Notes under the pieces: model-generated
Told to the model about the DNA's origin: nothing
The model's input: only the letters and a program-made list of their open reading frames with translations
The model's database searches: none
In this document: positions 26,803 to 35,470 of the stretch, piece by piece
Position numbering within the stretch: position 1 is the first letter of the stretch
Layout: each line of letters starts with the position of its first letter
Made by a program: the position numbers and the translations under genes
NCBI RefSeq assembly: GCF_003863355.1
Contig: NZ_QQWG01000019.1
Span: 23,477-87,476, forward strand
Length of the DNA: 64,000 bases
From: Ancylomarina euxina
Lineage (GTDB): Bacteria > Bacteroidota > Bacteroidia > Bacteroidales > Marinifilaceae
Direction: 5' to 3'

Positions 26803-27687
26803 ATGATAAGAACTTATACGTTACTCATTCTTTTTCTTCTTACATCAGCTTGTTTAAAGGCACAGAACTTGCGAGAAAAAATTGCCTATAATGCCTGTGA
26901 GCAACTGGATTCTATTCAGAAAGTAAAGGTTTTGAATGATAGTATTATTCGAAATAGTATAACTCACGCCCTCGCGAGAGTCATGACTGAAGGAACAGCC
27001 GAGGAGAAAAAAATAATTTGTACAGTTACGGGTATTCGACAGCTTTTAAAAGAAACTTTCGAGGTGATGCCATCTGCTTGTTACCCTGTCAGACGATTTT
27101 TAGTGGAAAAGAAGAGAACTGAATTTTATAAATTTTCAGATAATGAAAAAGCAAACCTTCATTTTGATGCAGGTAACGATTTTTTGAAATCACAAAATTA
27201 TAAGAAGGCAATAAAAGCATTTAAATCGGCTATTAAGCTGGATAAATCCTTTGTTTATGCCATTGATCATTTAGCCGTAGCATATCGCAGACAAATGAAT
27301 TTTAAGAAAGCGATAAAATATTACAAGCAGTCGCTAAGTATCTTTCCCGAAGGTGATGTTGCTCTATTAAATATTGCGGTGTCATATACATTTTTAATGG
27401 ATAATAATAAAGCATTGGAATGCTATAATCAATTGATGTTTTTATATCCAAATGAAGCCGAAGGCTACTTTGGCTCAGCAAAAATACGCTTCAGGAATTC
27501 GGATTATAGTAAGGCCTTAGATCATTTGTTTATTGCCCACAGTATTTATGCCGATACCCATTCAGATTACATAAAGGATAGCACAAAACTATTTGAAATA
27601 ATGTATGTACAACTAAAGGAAGAAAACAAACTGGATTTAGTTAAAGCAAAAGCTAAAGAGCATAACGTACAGATAAATGTAGAATAA
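26803..27687 (+). CDS. Exported TPR-repeat protein
   Basis: 294 residues, signal peptide ~1-20 (SACLKAQ). Residues ~108-215 contain three consecutive TPR units: NLHFDAGNDFLKSQNYKKAI, YAIDHLAVAYRRQMNFKKAI and ALLNIAVSYTFLMDNNKALE, with the usual G/A/Y/A/P positions. A partial fourth unit follows. TPR proteins act as periplasmic scaffolds; the partner is unknown. It is the second gene of a pair with 26104. Confidence 0.8.
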   Translation: MIRTYTLLILFLLTSACLKAQNLREKIAYNACEQLDSIQKVKVLNDSIIRNSITHALARVMTEGTAEEKKIICTVTGIRQLLKETFEVMPSACYPVRRFLVEKKRTEFYKFSDNEKANLHFDAGNDFLKSQNYKKAIKAFKSAIKLDKSFVYAIDHLAVAYRRQMNFKKAIKYYKQSLSIFPEGDVALLNIAVSYTFLMDNNKALECYNQLMFLYPNEAEGYFGSAKIRFRNSDYSKALDHLFIAHSIYADTHSDYIKDSTKLFEIMYVQLKEENKLDLVKAKAKEHNVQINVE

Positions 27688-27787
27688 ACTACTGCTACAA
27701 AAAAATATCAATACTTAGCTGTTTGAGGCGGTTAAAGGTGAATATCAGAATGCTTACTAAAATTGAGAATTAAACCATAAACCAGCT

Positions 27788-27976
27788 ATGACTAAAAGAA
27801 AAGCTCTCATTGTTTCAGCAGTTTTTATTGGATCAGCATTGTTGGTAGAAGTATTAAAAATGAATTACAAGGAGCTCCTTGATGGAGAATTCGTCGATTT
27901 TCTTTCGGGTGCTTTATTGGGCTCAGGAATAGGTCTCTTTCTTGGAAATATTTTAAGAAAAGAAAAAATATGTTAG
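27788..27976 (+). CDS. Small two-helix membrane protein (tandem paralogue 1)
   Basis: 62 residues. Basic N-terminus (MTKRKAL), hydrophobic helix ~7-22, polar hairpin (KMNYKELLDGEFVDF), second Gly-rich helix ~40-56 (SGALLGSGIGLFLGNIL) and a basic tail. The same layout is found in the next gene, so the frame is very likely coding. Function unknown. Confidence 0.65.
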   Translation: MTKRKALIVSAVFIGSALLVEVLKMNYKELLDGEFVDFLSGALLGSGIGLFLGNILRKEKIC

Positions 27977-28012
27977 AACAGAACTAATTAATATCACTTA
28001 AATATTAGAACT

Positions 28013-28213
28013 ATGAGTAAAAGAAATAAAATTATTTTAGCCGGTTTATTGATTGTGTCTGCAATAACCATAGGTGTTTTAGAGGGACTTGGTTACGATT
28101 TAATAAGTCAACATTATGAAAGATTTATTCCAGGAGTTTTGTTTGGCGCGGGCTTTAGTCTTATTATTATAAGCCTGTTTAATAAAAACGATAGGATAGA
28201 AGAGAACCAATAA
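28013..28213 (+). CDS. Small two-helix membrane protein (tandem paralogue 2)
   Basis: 66 residues, starting 36 bases after the previous stop. It shares with that gene the M(T/S)KR start, a first helix, a polar loop with an aromatic/acidic stretch (DLISQHYERFIPG), a Gly-rich second helix (GVLFGAGFSLIIISLF) and a charged tail. Probably an old tandem duplication. Such proteins can be small regulators of membrane complexes, but nothing here says which. Confidence 0.65.
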   Translation: MSKRNKIILAGLLIVSAITIGVLEGLGYDLISQHYERFIPGVLFGAGFSLIIISLFNKNDRIEENQ

Positions 28214-28274
28214 AATTGTCGATGCATATTCAAGAGAAGGATATGCACGACTCATTATTAAAATAGAAATAGTT

Positions 28275-28724
28275 ATGAAAAAATTATTGATCCCTTTTTT
28301 TATGCTTACCCTTTTCTCGTTAAGCTCTTGTTGTTATGAAGAAGAATGTGGAGCCTGTTTTACGCCTCCAAACTATTTTGTATTCGAATTGGTCGATAGT
28401 GACACAGGAGAAAACCTATTTACGAATAGAACTTTCGATTCAGATGATATAGAAGTTTTAGATGCCTCAGACCATTCTATTGAATTTGCCTTTATAGAGG
28501 AAAATGACATCAATTTAATTGAAATAAACACGATTGGCTGGCAAACGGAAATTGTCAATTACAGAATCAATATAGGCTCCGAGAATATATTCGATCTGTA
28601 TGTAGATGCTAAAAGATTAAGTGAAGACTGTTGCTCCTTTACGAGATACAATGAAATTGAAATCGGTAATACAGACTTTAGCTTGAGTGCTGAAACAGGG
28701 ATTTATACTATTTTAGTTGATTAA
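28275..28724 (+). CDS. Small lipoprotein of unknown function
   Basis: 149 residues. Lipobox LSSCC (Cys ~19/20) followed by YEEECG, an acidic stretch typical of surface-exposed Bacteroidota lipoproteins. The mature part is beta-rich (YFVFELVDSDTGENLF, SIEFAFIEENDINLIEI, NIFDLYVDAKRLSEDCC) and may form a small immunoglobulin- or transthyretin-like sandwich. Two late Cys residues (DCC) may pair with those near the N-terminus. No family recognised. Confidence 0.65.
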   Translation: MKKLLIPFFMLTLFSLSSCCYEEECGACFTPPNYFVFELVDSDTGENLFTNRTFDSDDIEVLDASDHSIEFAFIEENDINLIEINTIGWQTEIVNYRINIGSENIFDLYVDAKRLSEDCCSFTRYNEIEIGNTDFSLSAETGIYTILVD

Positions 28725-28773
28725 GAAACAAATATTGGATTGTTGAATGAGTTGGTAAAAGCATTAAAGCCTT

Positions 28774-29760
28774 ATGAAAAAGAAAATACGTTGGGGAATA
28801 ATGGGCTTAGGCAAAATTGCAAACAAGTTTGCCAGTGATCTCCAGTTATCTAATGAGGCTGAACTTTATGCTGTGGCTTCGAGAAACCAAGAAAAGGCCA
28901 TAGCCTTTGAAGAGAAGTTCCATTCACAAAAGCATTACGATTCTTATGAAGAGATGGCAAAGGATGAAGCGATTGATGTGATTTATATTGCAACACCACA
29001 TAGCTTTCATTTTGAAAATACCATGCTTTGCCTGAAGAATAATAAGTCTGTATTATGTGAGAAGCCTATAGGCTTGGACTCTCATCAGGTGAGAGCTATG
29101 ATAAAAGAAGCTAGATTGAGAAACCTGTTTCTAATGGAAGGTTTGTGGACCCGTTTTATACCCGCCACAGAGAAATTAATCGAGTTGCTTCAAAAGAAGT
29201 CGATTGGTGATCTTCAATACCTGCAAGCTGATTTTGGTTTCAAGGCCGATTTCGATCCTGAGAGCCGGGTCTTTAATAAATGTATGGGCGGTGGCTCCCT
29301 AATGGATATAGGTATCTATCCCATTTATTTAAGTCTGATTACTCTCGGTATCCCTACGCATCTGAATGCGATAGCCCGTATAACCAAAACAGGAGTTGAT
29401 TCTTATTGTTCCATGCTCTTCGGCTATGAGAATGGTGAGAAAGCCATTTTGGAATCGTCAGTAGAAGCTGACACACCAACCACTGCTCATATTTATGGGA
29501 GTAAGGGTTATATCAAGATGCATAGCAGATTTCATCATAGCAAGAAAATATCTTTGTATCAGGACGATGAGTTGAAAGAGGTATTCGACTTAAAGTATCA
29601 GGGGCATGGTTATATCTACGAAATTGAAGAGGTCAACCGCTGTTTGAGAAACAAAATGATTGAAAGTCCAAAACTACCACATACACTCAGTTTAGATCTA
29701 ATGGCAGTAATCGATCAGGTAAAGGCTAAAATTGGTTTGACATATTCGAGTCATAGCTAA
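28774..29760 (+). CDS. Gfo/Idh/MocA-family NAD(P)-dependent oxidoreductase
   Basis: 328 residues. N-terminal Rossmann fold with GIMGLGKIANKFA (~8-20), then YIATPHSFHFEN and the catalytic-lysine motif CEKPIGLD (~92-99). A GGGSLMDIGIYPI segment (~172-184) marks the family's C-terminal alpha/beta domain. Members oxidise or reduce sugar and related hydroxyl/carbonyl groups; sequence type resembles the trans-1,2-dihydrobenzenediol dehydrogenase-like subgroup, though substrate cannot be read. No carbohydrate genes adjoin it. Confidence 0.92.
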   Translation: MKKKIRWGIMGLGKIANKFASDLQLSNEAELYAVASRNQEKAIAFEEKFHSQKHYDSYEEMAKDEAIDVIYIATPHSFHFENTMLCLKNNKSVLCEKPIGLDSHQVRAMIKEARLRNLFLMEGLWTRFIPATEKLIELLQKKSIGDLQYLQADFGFKADFDPESRVFNKCMGGGSLMDIGIYPIYLSLITLGIPTHLNAIARITKTGVDSYCSMLFGYENGEKAILESSVEADTPTTAHIYGSKGYIKMHSRFHHSKKISLYQDDELKEVFDLKYQGHGYIYEIEEVNRCLRNKMIESPKLPHTLSLDLMAVIDQVKAKIGLTYSSHS

Positions 29761-29944
29761 CTCATGCTAATTTGAAATTGAAAGAGCTCTAGTCTATACA
29801 CGCTTTGTATATGTTTTTTTCTATTATTTTGTTTATCTTCAGTATGGAAATAGAGAAAAGAATTATGAATTAATCTCTTAATGCAAAAATTTAATTTTTG
29901 CTTAACATGACCAAAGAGAAGCTAAATACCTAAAAACGACTAGT

Positions 29945-30637
29945 ATGAGACGACTTTATAAGCCTATAATGTTTTCTTTCTTATTAGCTCTTTCTAATGG
30001 GGGCTATTGTCAGTATGAATCGATACTCGAAGAGAGAATTGTAGGAAGAGTGCTCGATACACTTGAGGTCAATGAAAATAATACGGTAGTTCATACTTTA
30101 TGGTTGAGTGATACCTTAAAAGTTGTTGTTCAGAACGAGCATCTTAAGTATGATTTTAAGAGCACGGAAAAGGGAGGCGAAAAACGCTCATTTAGTCTGA
30201 CTGAGCGTAAAAACTATATCAAAGATTTAAAGACTTGGGGGCAAAATTGTTTTTCTTCTGCTCTAGAGCATTGTTTGGCTCGAAATGGCTTGGCTCAACA
30301 AGCCGTGTTTAACAAACGAACCTTAATTGGCTTGGAGACCTTCAGTCAGATTCTGAATCACTACTTTATAGAAGTAAAGGCCTTTAACACACTTTCCAAA
30401 CAGAATTTTAAAACAAAAATGCCGGATAATGCTTTGCTTACTTTTTCGAGTCAAGCTGGTAAGCTCATTCATGCCGTCTATTTCACTGAGGGGCTTTATT
30501 ATTCCAAGAGTGCTGGTTCTGAAGCGACGGAGTTTATAAACCTTAAGAATTTTATTAAAGAAAATTATAACGAAACCCAATTGATTAAAATATATCAATT
30601 CGATAAAGCCAGATTCGATTTGGCTTTAAATAAATAG
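29945..30637 (+). CDS. Exported protein with a papain-like Cys/His arrangement, unknown function
   Basis: 230 residues, signal peptide ~1-22 (SNGGYCQ). Middle region: WGQNCFSSALEHCLARNG (Cys ~101), a helix, then LIHAVYFTEGLYY (His ~176) followed by a strand. An N-C-x(2)-A-L-E helix with a later H-A-V strand is the layout of NlpC/P60, C39 and related papain-fold hydrolases. That is inference from two motifs only; the acidic or polar third residue is not evident. It lies alone between 29760 and a terminator at 30669. Confidence 0.6.
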   Translation: MRRLYKPIMFSFLLALSNGGYCQYESILEERIVGRVLDTLEVNENNTVVHTLWLSDTLKVVVQNEHLKYDFKSTEKGGEKRSFSLTERKNYIKDLKTWGQNCFSSALEHCLARNGLAQQAVFNKRTLIGLETFSQILNHYFIEVKAFNTLSKQNFKTKMPDNALLTFSSQAGKLIHAVYFTEGLYYSKSAGSEATEFINLKNFIKENYNETQLIKIYQFDKARFDLALNK

Positions 30638-30668
30638 AAATTGTTTCAGGTTAATATCATTATCGCTT

Positions 30669-30697
30669 AAGCGAAGCCCAATAGGCTTCGCTTTTTT
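30669..30697 (+). terminator. Intrinsic terminator
   Basis: 10-bp perfect stem AAGCGAAGCC (30669-30678) / GGCTTCGCTT (30684-30693) and a run of T. Confidence 0.85.
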
Positions 30698-30720
30698 GGT
30701 ATGCTTTTGTGTCCTTCAAC

Positions 30721-30804
30721 TATATAGATATATTCTATTTTATATCCGCTTTTTACTTTAATTTGTATGAATATATTGTTTGCTTTCTAATTTTCATAAA
30801 TTTG
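30721..30804 (+). promoter_or_regulatory. Bacteroidota promoter with conserved upstream element (copy 3 of 3)
   Basis: ATTTTATAT (30737), TTG (30776-30778) and TAAATTTG (30797-30804) occur at the same positions relative to one another as in copies 1 and 2. Shares TATATAGAT with copy 2 at the same offset. Drives the 30875 gene. Confidence 0.65.
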
Positions 30805-30874
30805 GATGGATGTAAAATGCTATTAATAATAATAAGCCTGTCTAATCAAATAGAGAGATTATAAAACAAGAATT

Positions 30875-31600
30875 ATGAAATATTTAATTATTATTCTATT
30901 GTTAACATTAACTACAGGTGTTTATGCACAGACAGAGTATTATACGACGGATGGTAAGAATAGGCTTTTGCAAGCTGATCTTGATAAAATAAGTACGAAT
31001 CTGAAAACAAAATATTCTGAGGTACTGGATAAAGAAATGTTTGTAAATATTAAGATTAAGGAAACGGAGAGAAAGGGTGATTCTATCATCCATAAAATAA
31101 GCTTTGATATAACAGACAAGAAAACGACGGATAAATTCAAAAATAGTTTACTTGCTGATCTCAAAGGAAAGGAATTTTTAAAATTCAACTTAAGTTCTAT
31201 AAATGGAGAAATGATTCGTTCCGAAAGTCTTAAAGGAAAACCGACTTTAATAAATTTCTGGTTCAAGGGCTGTGCGCCATGTATCGATGAAATGCCCATT
31301 CTAAATCAAATTTTTGAGACGTATAAGTCTGAGTATAATTTTATATCGATTACATACGAGACGAAAAAGGATGTCAACCTATTCCTAAAGAAACATGCAT
31401 TCGAGTTTAAGCATTTAGTTAATGCCAGAGCCTTTATAGATGAGTTGGGTATTCAATCCTATCCCTTGAATTTGTTTATAGATAGTAAAGGCATTTTAAG
31501 ATTTGTTGAGGGAGGCATACCCTATGAAGACGATGAAAAGGGCGGTATGCAAATGGGAAACGGACATCAATTTATTAAATTATTGAAATCCTTAGATTAA
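30875..31600 (+). CDS. Exported TlpA/ResA-like thioredoxin-fold protein
   Basis: 241 residues, signal peptide ~1-18 (TTGVYAQ). An N-terminal domain (~20-100) of unknown type precedes a thioredoxin fold with FWFKGCAPCIDEMP: a CAPC active site (C~133, C~136) in the GCxPC context of TlpA proteins. A cis-Pro segment follows (IQSYPLNLFID). Probably a periplasmic thiol-disulfide reductase or cytochrome/metal-site maturation factor. First gene after promoter copy 3; 28 bases separate it from the CPBP gene, and the hydrolase at 32169 follows closely, suggesting an operon. Confidence 0.88.
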   Translation: MKYLIIILLLTLTTGVYAQTEYYTTDGKNRLLQADLDKISTNLKTKYSEVLDKEMFVNIKIKETERKGDSIIHKISFDITDKKTTDKFKNSLLADLKGKEFLKFNLSSINGEMIRSESLKGKPTLINFWFKGCAPCIDEMPILNQIFETYKSEYNFISITYETKKDVNLFLKKHAFEFKHLVNARAFIDELGIQSYPLNLFIDSKGILRFVEGGIPYEDDEKGGMQMGNGHQFIKLLKSLD

Positions 31601-31628
31601 TCTAAAAGAGAATTTAAGAATCATCTAA

Positions 31629-32141
31629 ATGATCTTGACTATGTATCGATTTAAAAGAGTGTATATAAGTTGGACGAAACTCAATCCTTATAAGTTTATC
31701 CTCATTACAGGATTCGTAGCATTTCTGTCTAAATTATGGATTGTTCCTATATTATATCTATTTAGTATGGATGAAATAGGCGGAGTAGACTTTGATTTAA
31801 AGGGTGTCGTCGAATTGGTTTTTCTGGGAATAATATTTGCTCCCATCGTTGAAACATTTCTTTCTCAATATATTCCAATTGTTTTATTTCAAAAACTATT
31901 AAAAAGGAACGCTAATAGGGTTGGAATAGCAGTTTCGGTTATTTTATTTTCCTTATTGCACATAAACTACTCTATTGGATATGCTATTATGGTTGTACCG
32001 ATTGGAGTCATTTTGGCATTAAGTTTCGTGATATTTGAGAAGAGAAAAGAATCGAGTTTCTGGATGACCACATTTCTTCATGCCTTTATAAATATGATTT
32101 CTTTAAGTTTTGTGATTATTGAAAAGTTGCTTGCATCCTAA
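31629..32141 (+). CDS. CPBP-family (CAAX protease-like) membrane protein with altered motif 1
   Basis: 170 residues with ~4-5 hydrophobic helices. The family's motif 1 (EExxxR) appears as APIVETFLSQ, with only one Glu and no Arg. Later His-bearing helices fit motifs 2-3: FSLLHINYSIG and TTFLHAFINMIS. Canonical CPBP proteases use both Glu residues and the His residues, so this copy may be catalytically weak or act as a membrane scaffold (inference). It sits between the TlpA-like gene and the exported hydrolase, all three envelope proteins. Confidence 0.7.
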   Translation: MILTMYRFKRVYISWTKLNPYKFILITGFVAFLSKLWIVPILYLFSMDEIGGVDFDLKGVVELVFLGIIFAPIVETFLSQYIPIVLFQKLLKRNANRVGIAVSVILFSLLHINYSIGYAIMVVPIGVILALSFVIFEKRKESSFWMTTFLHAFINMISLSFVIIEKLLAS

Positions 32142-32168
32142 ATTGAATATTAAACTATCCTTATTAAA

Positions 32169-33599
32169 ATGAAAAAATATATTTTCTTGGTTTTTATCAT
32201 GCTATGTTTAGCAGGTTCTTCAAAAGTGTGGGCAGATAATGGTTCCACAAAATGGGAAGGCGCTTTATTGGTTCAAGGCTTCGAACTGAAGTTGGTTTTT
32301 AAATTCAATCAGGATACGTGTTTGCTTGGGGTCCCTGTTCAGGGAGTTGTGGATTATCCCTCATCAGAATGTCAGGTGATTGGCGATAGTATTCGTGTTT
32401 CCTATACGGGGATGTTGCAAGCTCAATTTGTTGGGGTGAAGCAAGCCGATACCCTTCTTGTTGGTAATTGGCTGCAATCGGGTAAAAGCTTTCCTTTGAT
32501 CCTGAGAAGAAAGATCGAAAGTAAAAGACCGCAAAGCCCCAAGCTGCCTTTGCCCTATAAGCAAGAGGAAGTTTCCTATTTCAATCATGATAAAAGTATT
32601 CGTATTACTGGGACCTTAACGCTTCCAGAAAAAGGCAATAATCATCCGGTTGCGATTCTGATTTCAGGCAGTGGACAGCAAGATAGAGATGAAAGTATCA
32701 TGGGGCATAAGCCCTTTTTGGTTATCGCTGATTATCTGACTCGACAAGGGATTGCCGTATTGCGAGTAGACGATAGAGGTGTAGGAGCTACAACGGGTAT
32801 GGAATCATTGAAGAAAGCGACATCCTATGATTTTGCCTTGGATGTTGTTGCGGGTATTAAATACCTGCAGAGTAGAAGCGACATTGATCAGCAGAAAATT
32901 GGTCTGATTGGACACAGCGAAGGTGGCTTGATTGCTTCAATTATAGGTTCAAAACGAAATGATTTGGCCTTTATCGTATCCTTGGCTGGTGTAGGAGTTT
33001 CGGGAAATAGATTGATGAGCTCTCAAATAAAGACGGCATTAGTCAGAACATTGCCCACTAAATCAGTCGATAGTATTGTCTCTTTTGAAAAGAGAGCCAT
33101 GAATATCATCATCCATCAAGAAGATGATCGATTGGCCGAGGTAAGTATTAGTCAGGCAATAATTGGTCCCTGGTTGGAAGGTCAGGACGCGTCCGTCAAA
33201 GAATATTTTGGAATGAAGACCGTAGATGGTTTTCAAACCCTTGACACAAAACCCATTTTAGCTCGTTATAAGATGATGATGATCCCCTGGTTTAGATACT
33301 TTATAGCTTATCAGCCTGATGAATTTCTACCGAAAGTGAAAGCACCTTTTTTAGTTCTGAACGGAGAAAAGGATACTCAGGTATTAGCAGATTTAAACAC
33401 ATTGGGTTTTAAACGAATTTTTGATGCTTGTGGAAAAACCAATTACAAAATCAAAACTTACCCAAATCTCAATCATTTCTTTCAGCATTGTGAAACCGGT
33501 TATATCGACGAGGTTGAGGCCATTGAAGAAACCATCTCAGAAGAGGTTTTGAATGATATGTCGGTTTGGATTGAGGAGCAGCTAGGTAAAAAGAATTAA
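32169..33599 (+). CDS. Exported alpha/beta hydrolase
   Basis: 476 residues, signal peptide ~1-23 (SSKVWAD). Residues ~25-115 form a beta-rich N-terminal module, followed by an alpha/beta-hydrolase domain (~125-470). The nucleophile elbow is GLIGHSEGGLIAS (Ser ~256). An oxyanion-type strand ILISGSGQQDRDES precedes it. A late NGEKDTQV (acid) and NLNHFFQH (His ~436) complete a Ser-Asp-His triad. The two-domain plan matches the dipeptidyl-aminopeptidase/acylaminoacyl-like or DUF-associated secreted esterases of Bacteroidota; substrate unknown. Third gene of the 30875 cluster. Confidence 0.88.
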   Translation: MKKYIFLVFIMLCLAGSSKVWADNGSTKWEGALLVQGFELKLVFKFNQDTCLLGVPVQGVVDYPSSECQVIGDSIRVSYTGMLQAQFVGVKQADTLLVGNWLQSGKSFPLILRRKIESKRPQSPKLPLPYKQEEVSYFNHDKSIRITGTLTLPEKGNNHPVAILISGSGQQDRDESIMGHKPFLVIADYLTRQGIAVLRVDDRGVGATTGMESLKKATSYDFALDVVAGIKYLQSRSDIDQQKIGLIGHSEGGLIASIIGSKRNDLAFIVSLAGVGVSGNRLMSSQIKTALVRTLPTKSVDSIVSFEKRAMNIIIHQEDDRLAEVSISQAIIGPWLEGQDASVKEYFGMKTVDGFQTLDTKPILARYKMMMIPWFRYFIAYQPDEFLPKVKAPFLVLNGEKDTQVLADLNTLGFKRIFDACGKTNYKIKTYPNLNHFFQHCETGYIDEVEAIEETISEEVLNDMSVWIEEQLGKKN

Positions 33600-33677
33600 G
33601 AGTGAACAATTCGTTTGATGTTGAGTGCTAATTTGTAAGAAATCTCAACCAGACTATTAAAAACTAAATAGAAAATT

Positions 33678-33953
33678 ATGAAAACATTAGCCAAAAGTTT
33701 ATTTTTTATCATTGTCTCATTTAATTTGACTTCTTGCATGGTACAGAAGCCAATCTCGGCAGCTGCACCAGAGAACAATAAGACCTATGAGATAGAATAT
33801 TTATTTGAGCATGACGGTTGTAAAATGTATCGTTTTAAGGATGGTGCTTCCTATATCTATTTTTCCAACTGTAATAATGATGTGACTCATGTTGTTAACG
33901 ATTCAGTACAAGTTAGAGTGATTGACAAATCAAAGGGGCAACTATCGAAATAA
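33678..33953 (+). CDS. Small lipoprotein, DUF4884-like
   Basis: 91 residues with lipobox LTSC (Cys ~21). The mature part has the pattern YEIEYLFEHDGCKMYRFKDGASYIYFSNC, which matches my memory of the short Bacteroidota DUF4884 family (F-E-x-D-G-x-x-x-Y-R-F ... Y-F). Family function unknown. The gene starts 78 bases after the hydrolase stop. Confidence 0.65.
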   Translation: MKTLAKSLFFIIVSFNLTSCMVQKPISAAAPENNKTYEIEYLFEHDGCKMYRFKDGASYIYFSNCNNDVTHVVNDSVQVRVIDKSKGQLSK

Positions 33954-33983
33954 TAATCGTGATAAACGATGGAGCCAATAAAA

Positions 33984-34016
33984 TGTGATGACACATTCAG
34001 CTCTAAATTATCTTTG
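33984..34016 (+). promoter_or_regulatory. Probable promoter for the 34030 gene
   Basis: TGTG (33984-33987), 21-base spacer, TATCTTTG (34009-34016), matching TAnnTTTG exactly; the gene starts only 14 bases further on, so the leader would be very short. Confidence 0.4.
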
Positions 34017-34029
34017 AATTTAATCATAA

Positions 34030-34758
34030 ATGGAACGAAAACTTTTTACTGAGAAACAGATTAATACATCAACCTTTTTGGGTGGTCCGATACCATCGGG
34101 TCTATTAATTTGTAAAAACTATATGGTTATGGGTAAAGCCCGATCAGCTTACTTTACCATTCTATTCACGCTTCTTTTTACAGTCATTTTCTTTTATGGT
34201 TTAATGCAGGTTCCTGAAGCAATAATGGATAAGATACCCAATCTTGTATTTACGGCTTTTTATGCTCTTATTGCAGCTATCGTTTATAGGTTCTTGTTGC
34301 ACAAGGATGTGACTCAAGCATTTGAAAATGGAGCCGATAAGGGATCGAACTGGACAGTTGCCGGGGCGACAGTTCTAGGGATGGTATTGAATGTGGGAAT
34401 TATCTTCCTGTTGGCTTTAAGTCAGCCCTATTACGAATGTAATTATATTGATGTGAATGGGAACGAACTCTATTATGAACAAGCTGAAGTATCAATAGAA
34501 TCCCTTGACAAACTGTCTGAACAATTGGTGAATTTGGGCTTTTTTGATCAAGACTATGGCAATATTGTCAAATTAGAAAAGATAAGTGATGCCTATCAGA
34601 TTACCATACTCATTGATGAAAAGTATTGGTCTGATCGCGACTTAATAAACGATTTAGTGAGTTTTAAACTTTTTATGCAAGTGGAGTTTGGTCAAGAAAC
34701 ATTTCTTCAACTTGAGGCGGCATCTTTGTCTGGAAATGTGAAGCATAAGCATTTATAA
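34030..34758 (+). CDS. Membrane protein with C-terminal soluble domain, unknown function
   Basis: 242 residues. Opening FLGGPIPSGLLICKNYMVMG is followed by helices at ~43-62, ~70-88 and ~112-135. A soluble C-terminal alpha/beta region follows (~140-240) with SLDKLSEQLVNLGFFDQ and YQITILIDEKYW. The N-terminal glycine-rich opening followed by helices recurs in uncharacterised Bacteroidota membrane proteins. No motif for enzyme or transport function is visible. Confidence 0.7.
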   Translation: MERKLFTEKQINTSTFLGGPIPSGLLICKNYMVMGKARSAYFTILFTLLFTVIFFYGLMQVPEAIMDKIPNLVFTAFYALIAAIVYRFLLHKDVTQAFENGADKGSNWTVAGATVLGMVLNVGIIFLLALSQPYYECNYIDVNGNELYYEQAEVSIESLDKLSEQLVNLGFFDQDYGNIVKLEKISDAYQITILIDEKYWSDRDLINDLVSFKLFMQVEFGQETFLQLEAASLSGNVKHKHL

Positions 34759-34815
34759 ATTGAATAAGGTTTAAAATTATAGGGTCTATACAATTAAGCT
34801 TAATAGATAATAAGG

Positions 34816-35286
34816 ATGAAAAAAATGTTAGTATATAGAGATATTACATTTAAAGAAATTTTGCTTATCAAAGAACTTTGGGAACGAAACAGAGATTACC
34901 ATCAACAAATTTCAAAATCATTCGGAAATCTTTATAAAGAACTGATATTTGAAGATAGAATGATTGGATTTGCTGGTCTGGATAAAGATAGAATTAAGAT
35001 GACACTTGTAGAAGATGTCTTGAGTGATGAGTCTGTAGCTTATTGTATTTCAGTGCGGAATGAGATGTGTGGGGAAGTGCAAACCCTACATGTTATTGAA
35101 GAATACCGTGGGTGTGGAATAGGTAAGTCACTTATGCTTGATCATATGATGTGGTTTAAAAAGAATGATTGTAATGATGTTAAGCTTAACGTTTCTTGTG
35201 AAAATAAAAACACGATTGCTTTTTATGAGGCTTTGGGTTTTAGATCGAATACAATTGAAATGTGTCTCATGAGTCCAGAATCTTAA
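34816..35286 (+). CDS. GNAT-family N-acetyltransferase
   Basis: 156 residues, standard single-domain GNAT length. Acetyl-CoA loop EEYRGCGIGKSLM (~97-109) fits the R/Q-x-x-G-x-G/A signature, preceded by the beta4 strand GEVQTLHVIEEY and followed by NTIAFYEALGFR, the typical C-terminal motif. Substrate unknown; could acetylate an amino group of an antibiotic, protein or metabolite. It begins 57 bases after the membrane protein gene. Confidence 0.88.
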   Translation: MKKMLVYRDITFKEILLIKELWERNRDYHQQISKSFGNLYKELIFEDRMIGFAGLDKDRIKMTLVEDVLSDESVAYCISVRNEMCGEVQTLHVIEEYRGCGIGKSLMLDHMMWFKKNDCNDVKLNVSCENKNTIAFYEALGFRSNTIEMCLMSPES

Positions 35287-35470
35287 AGTGAAAAGACACC
35301 AGCGGATATCATCCTAAAAATGGAAGTTCAGATATAAAGTAGATAACTTTTAATAATTTATTAATGGACGAAATATAGAAACTCAAGCACCTTGATACTT
35401 TGACTTACTTACTTAATGGGCTTACAGAACCTAACGGGATACCTATTTATTACAAGCAATGAAGAAATAA
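35287..35470. other. Intergenic stretch leading into a pseudogene
   Basis: No supported gene. A short frame in a different phase (about 35390-35460) encodes LDTLTYLLNGLTEPNG-like sequence, possibly decayed N-terminal coding of the following pseudogene. Confidence 0.3.
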
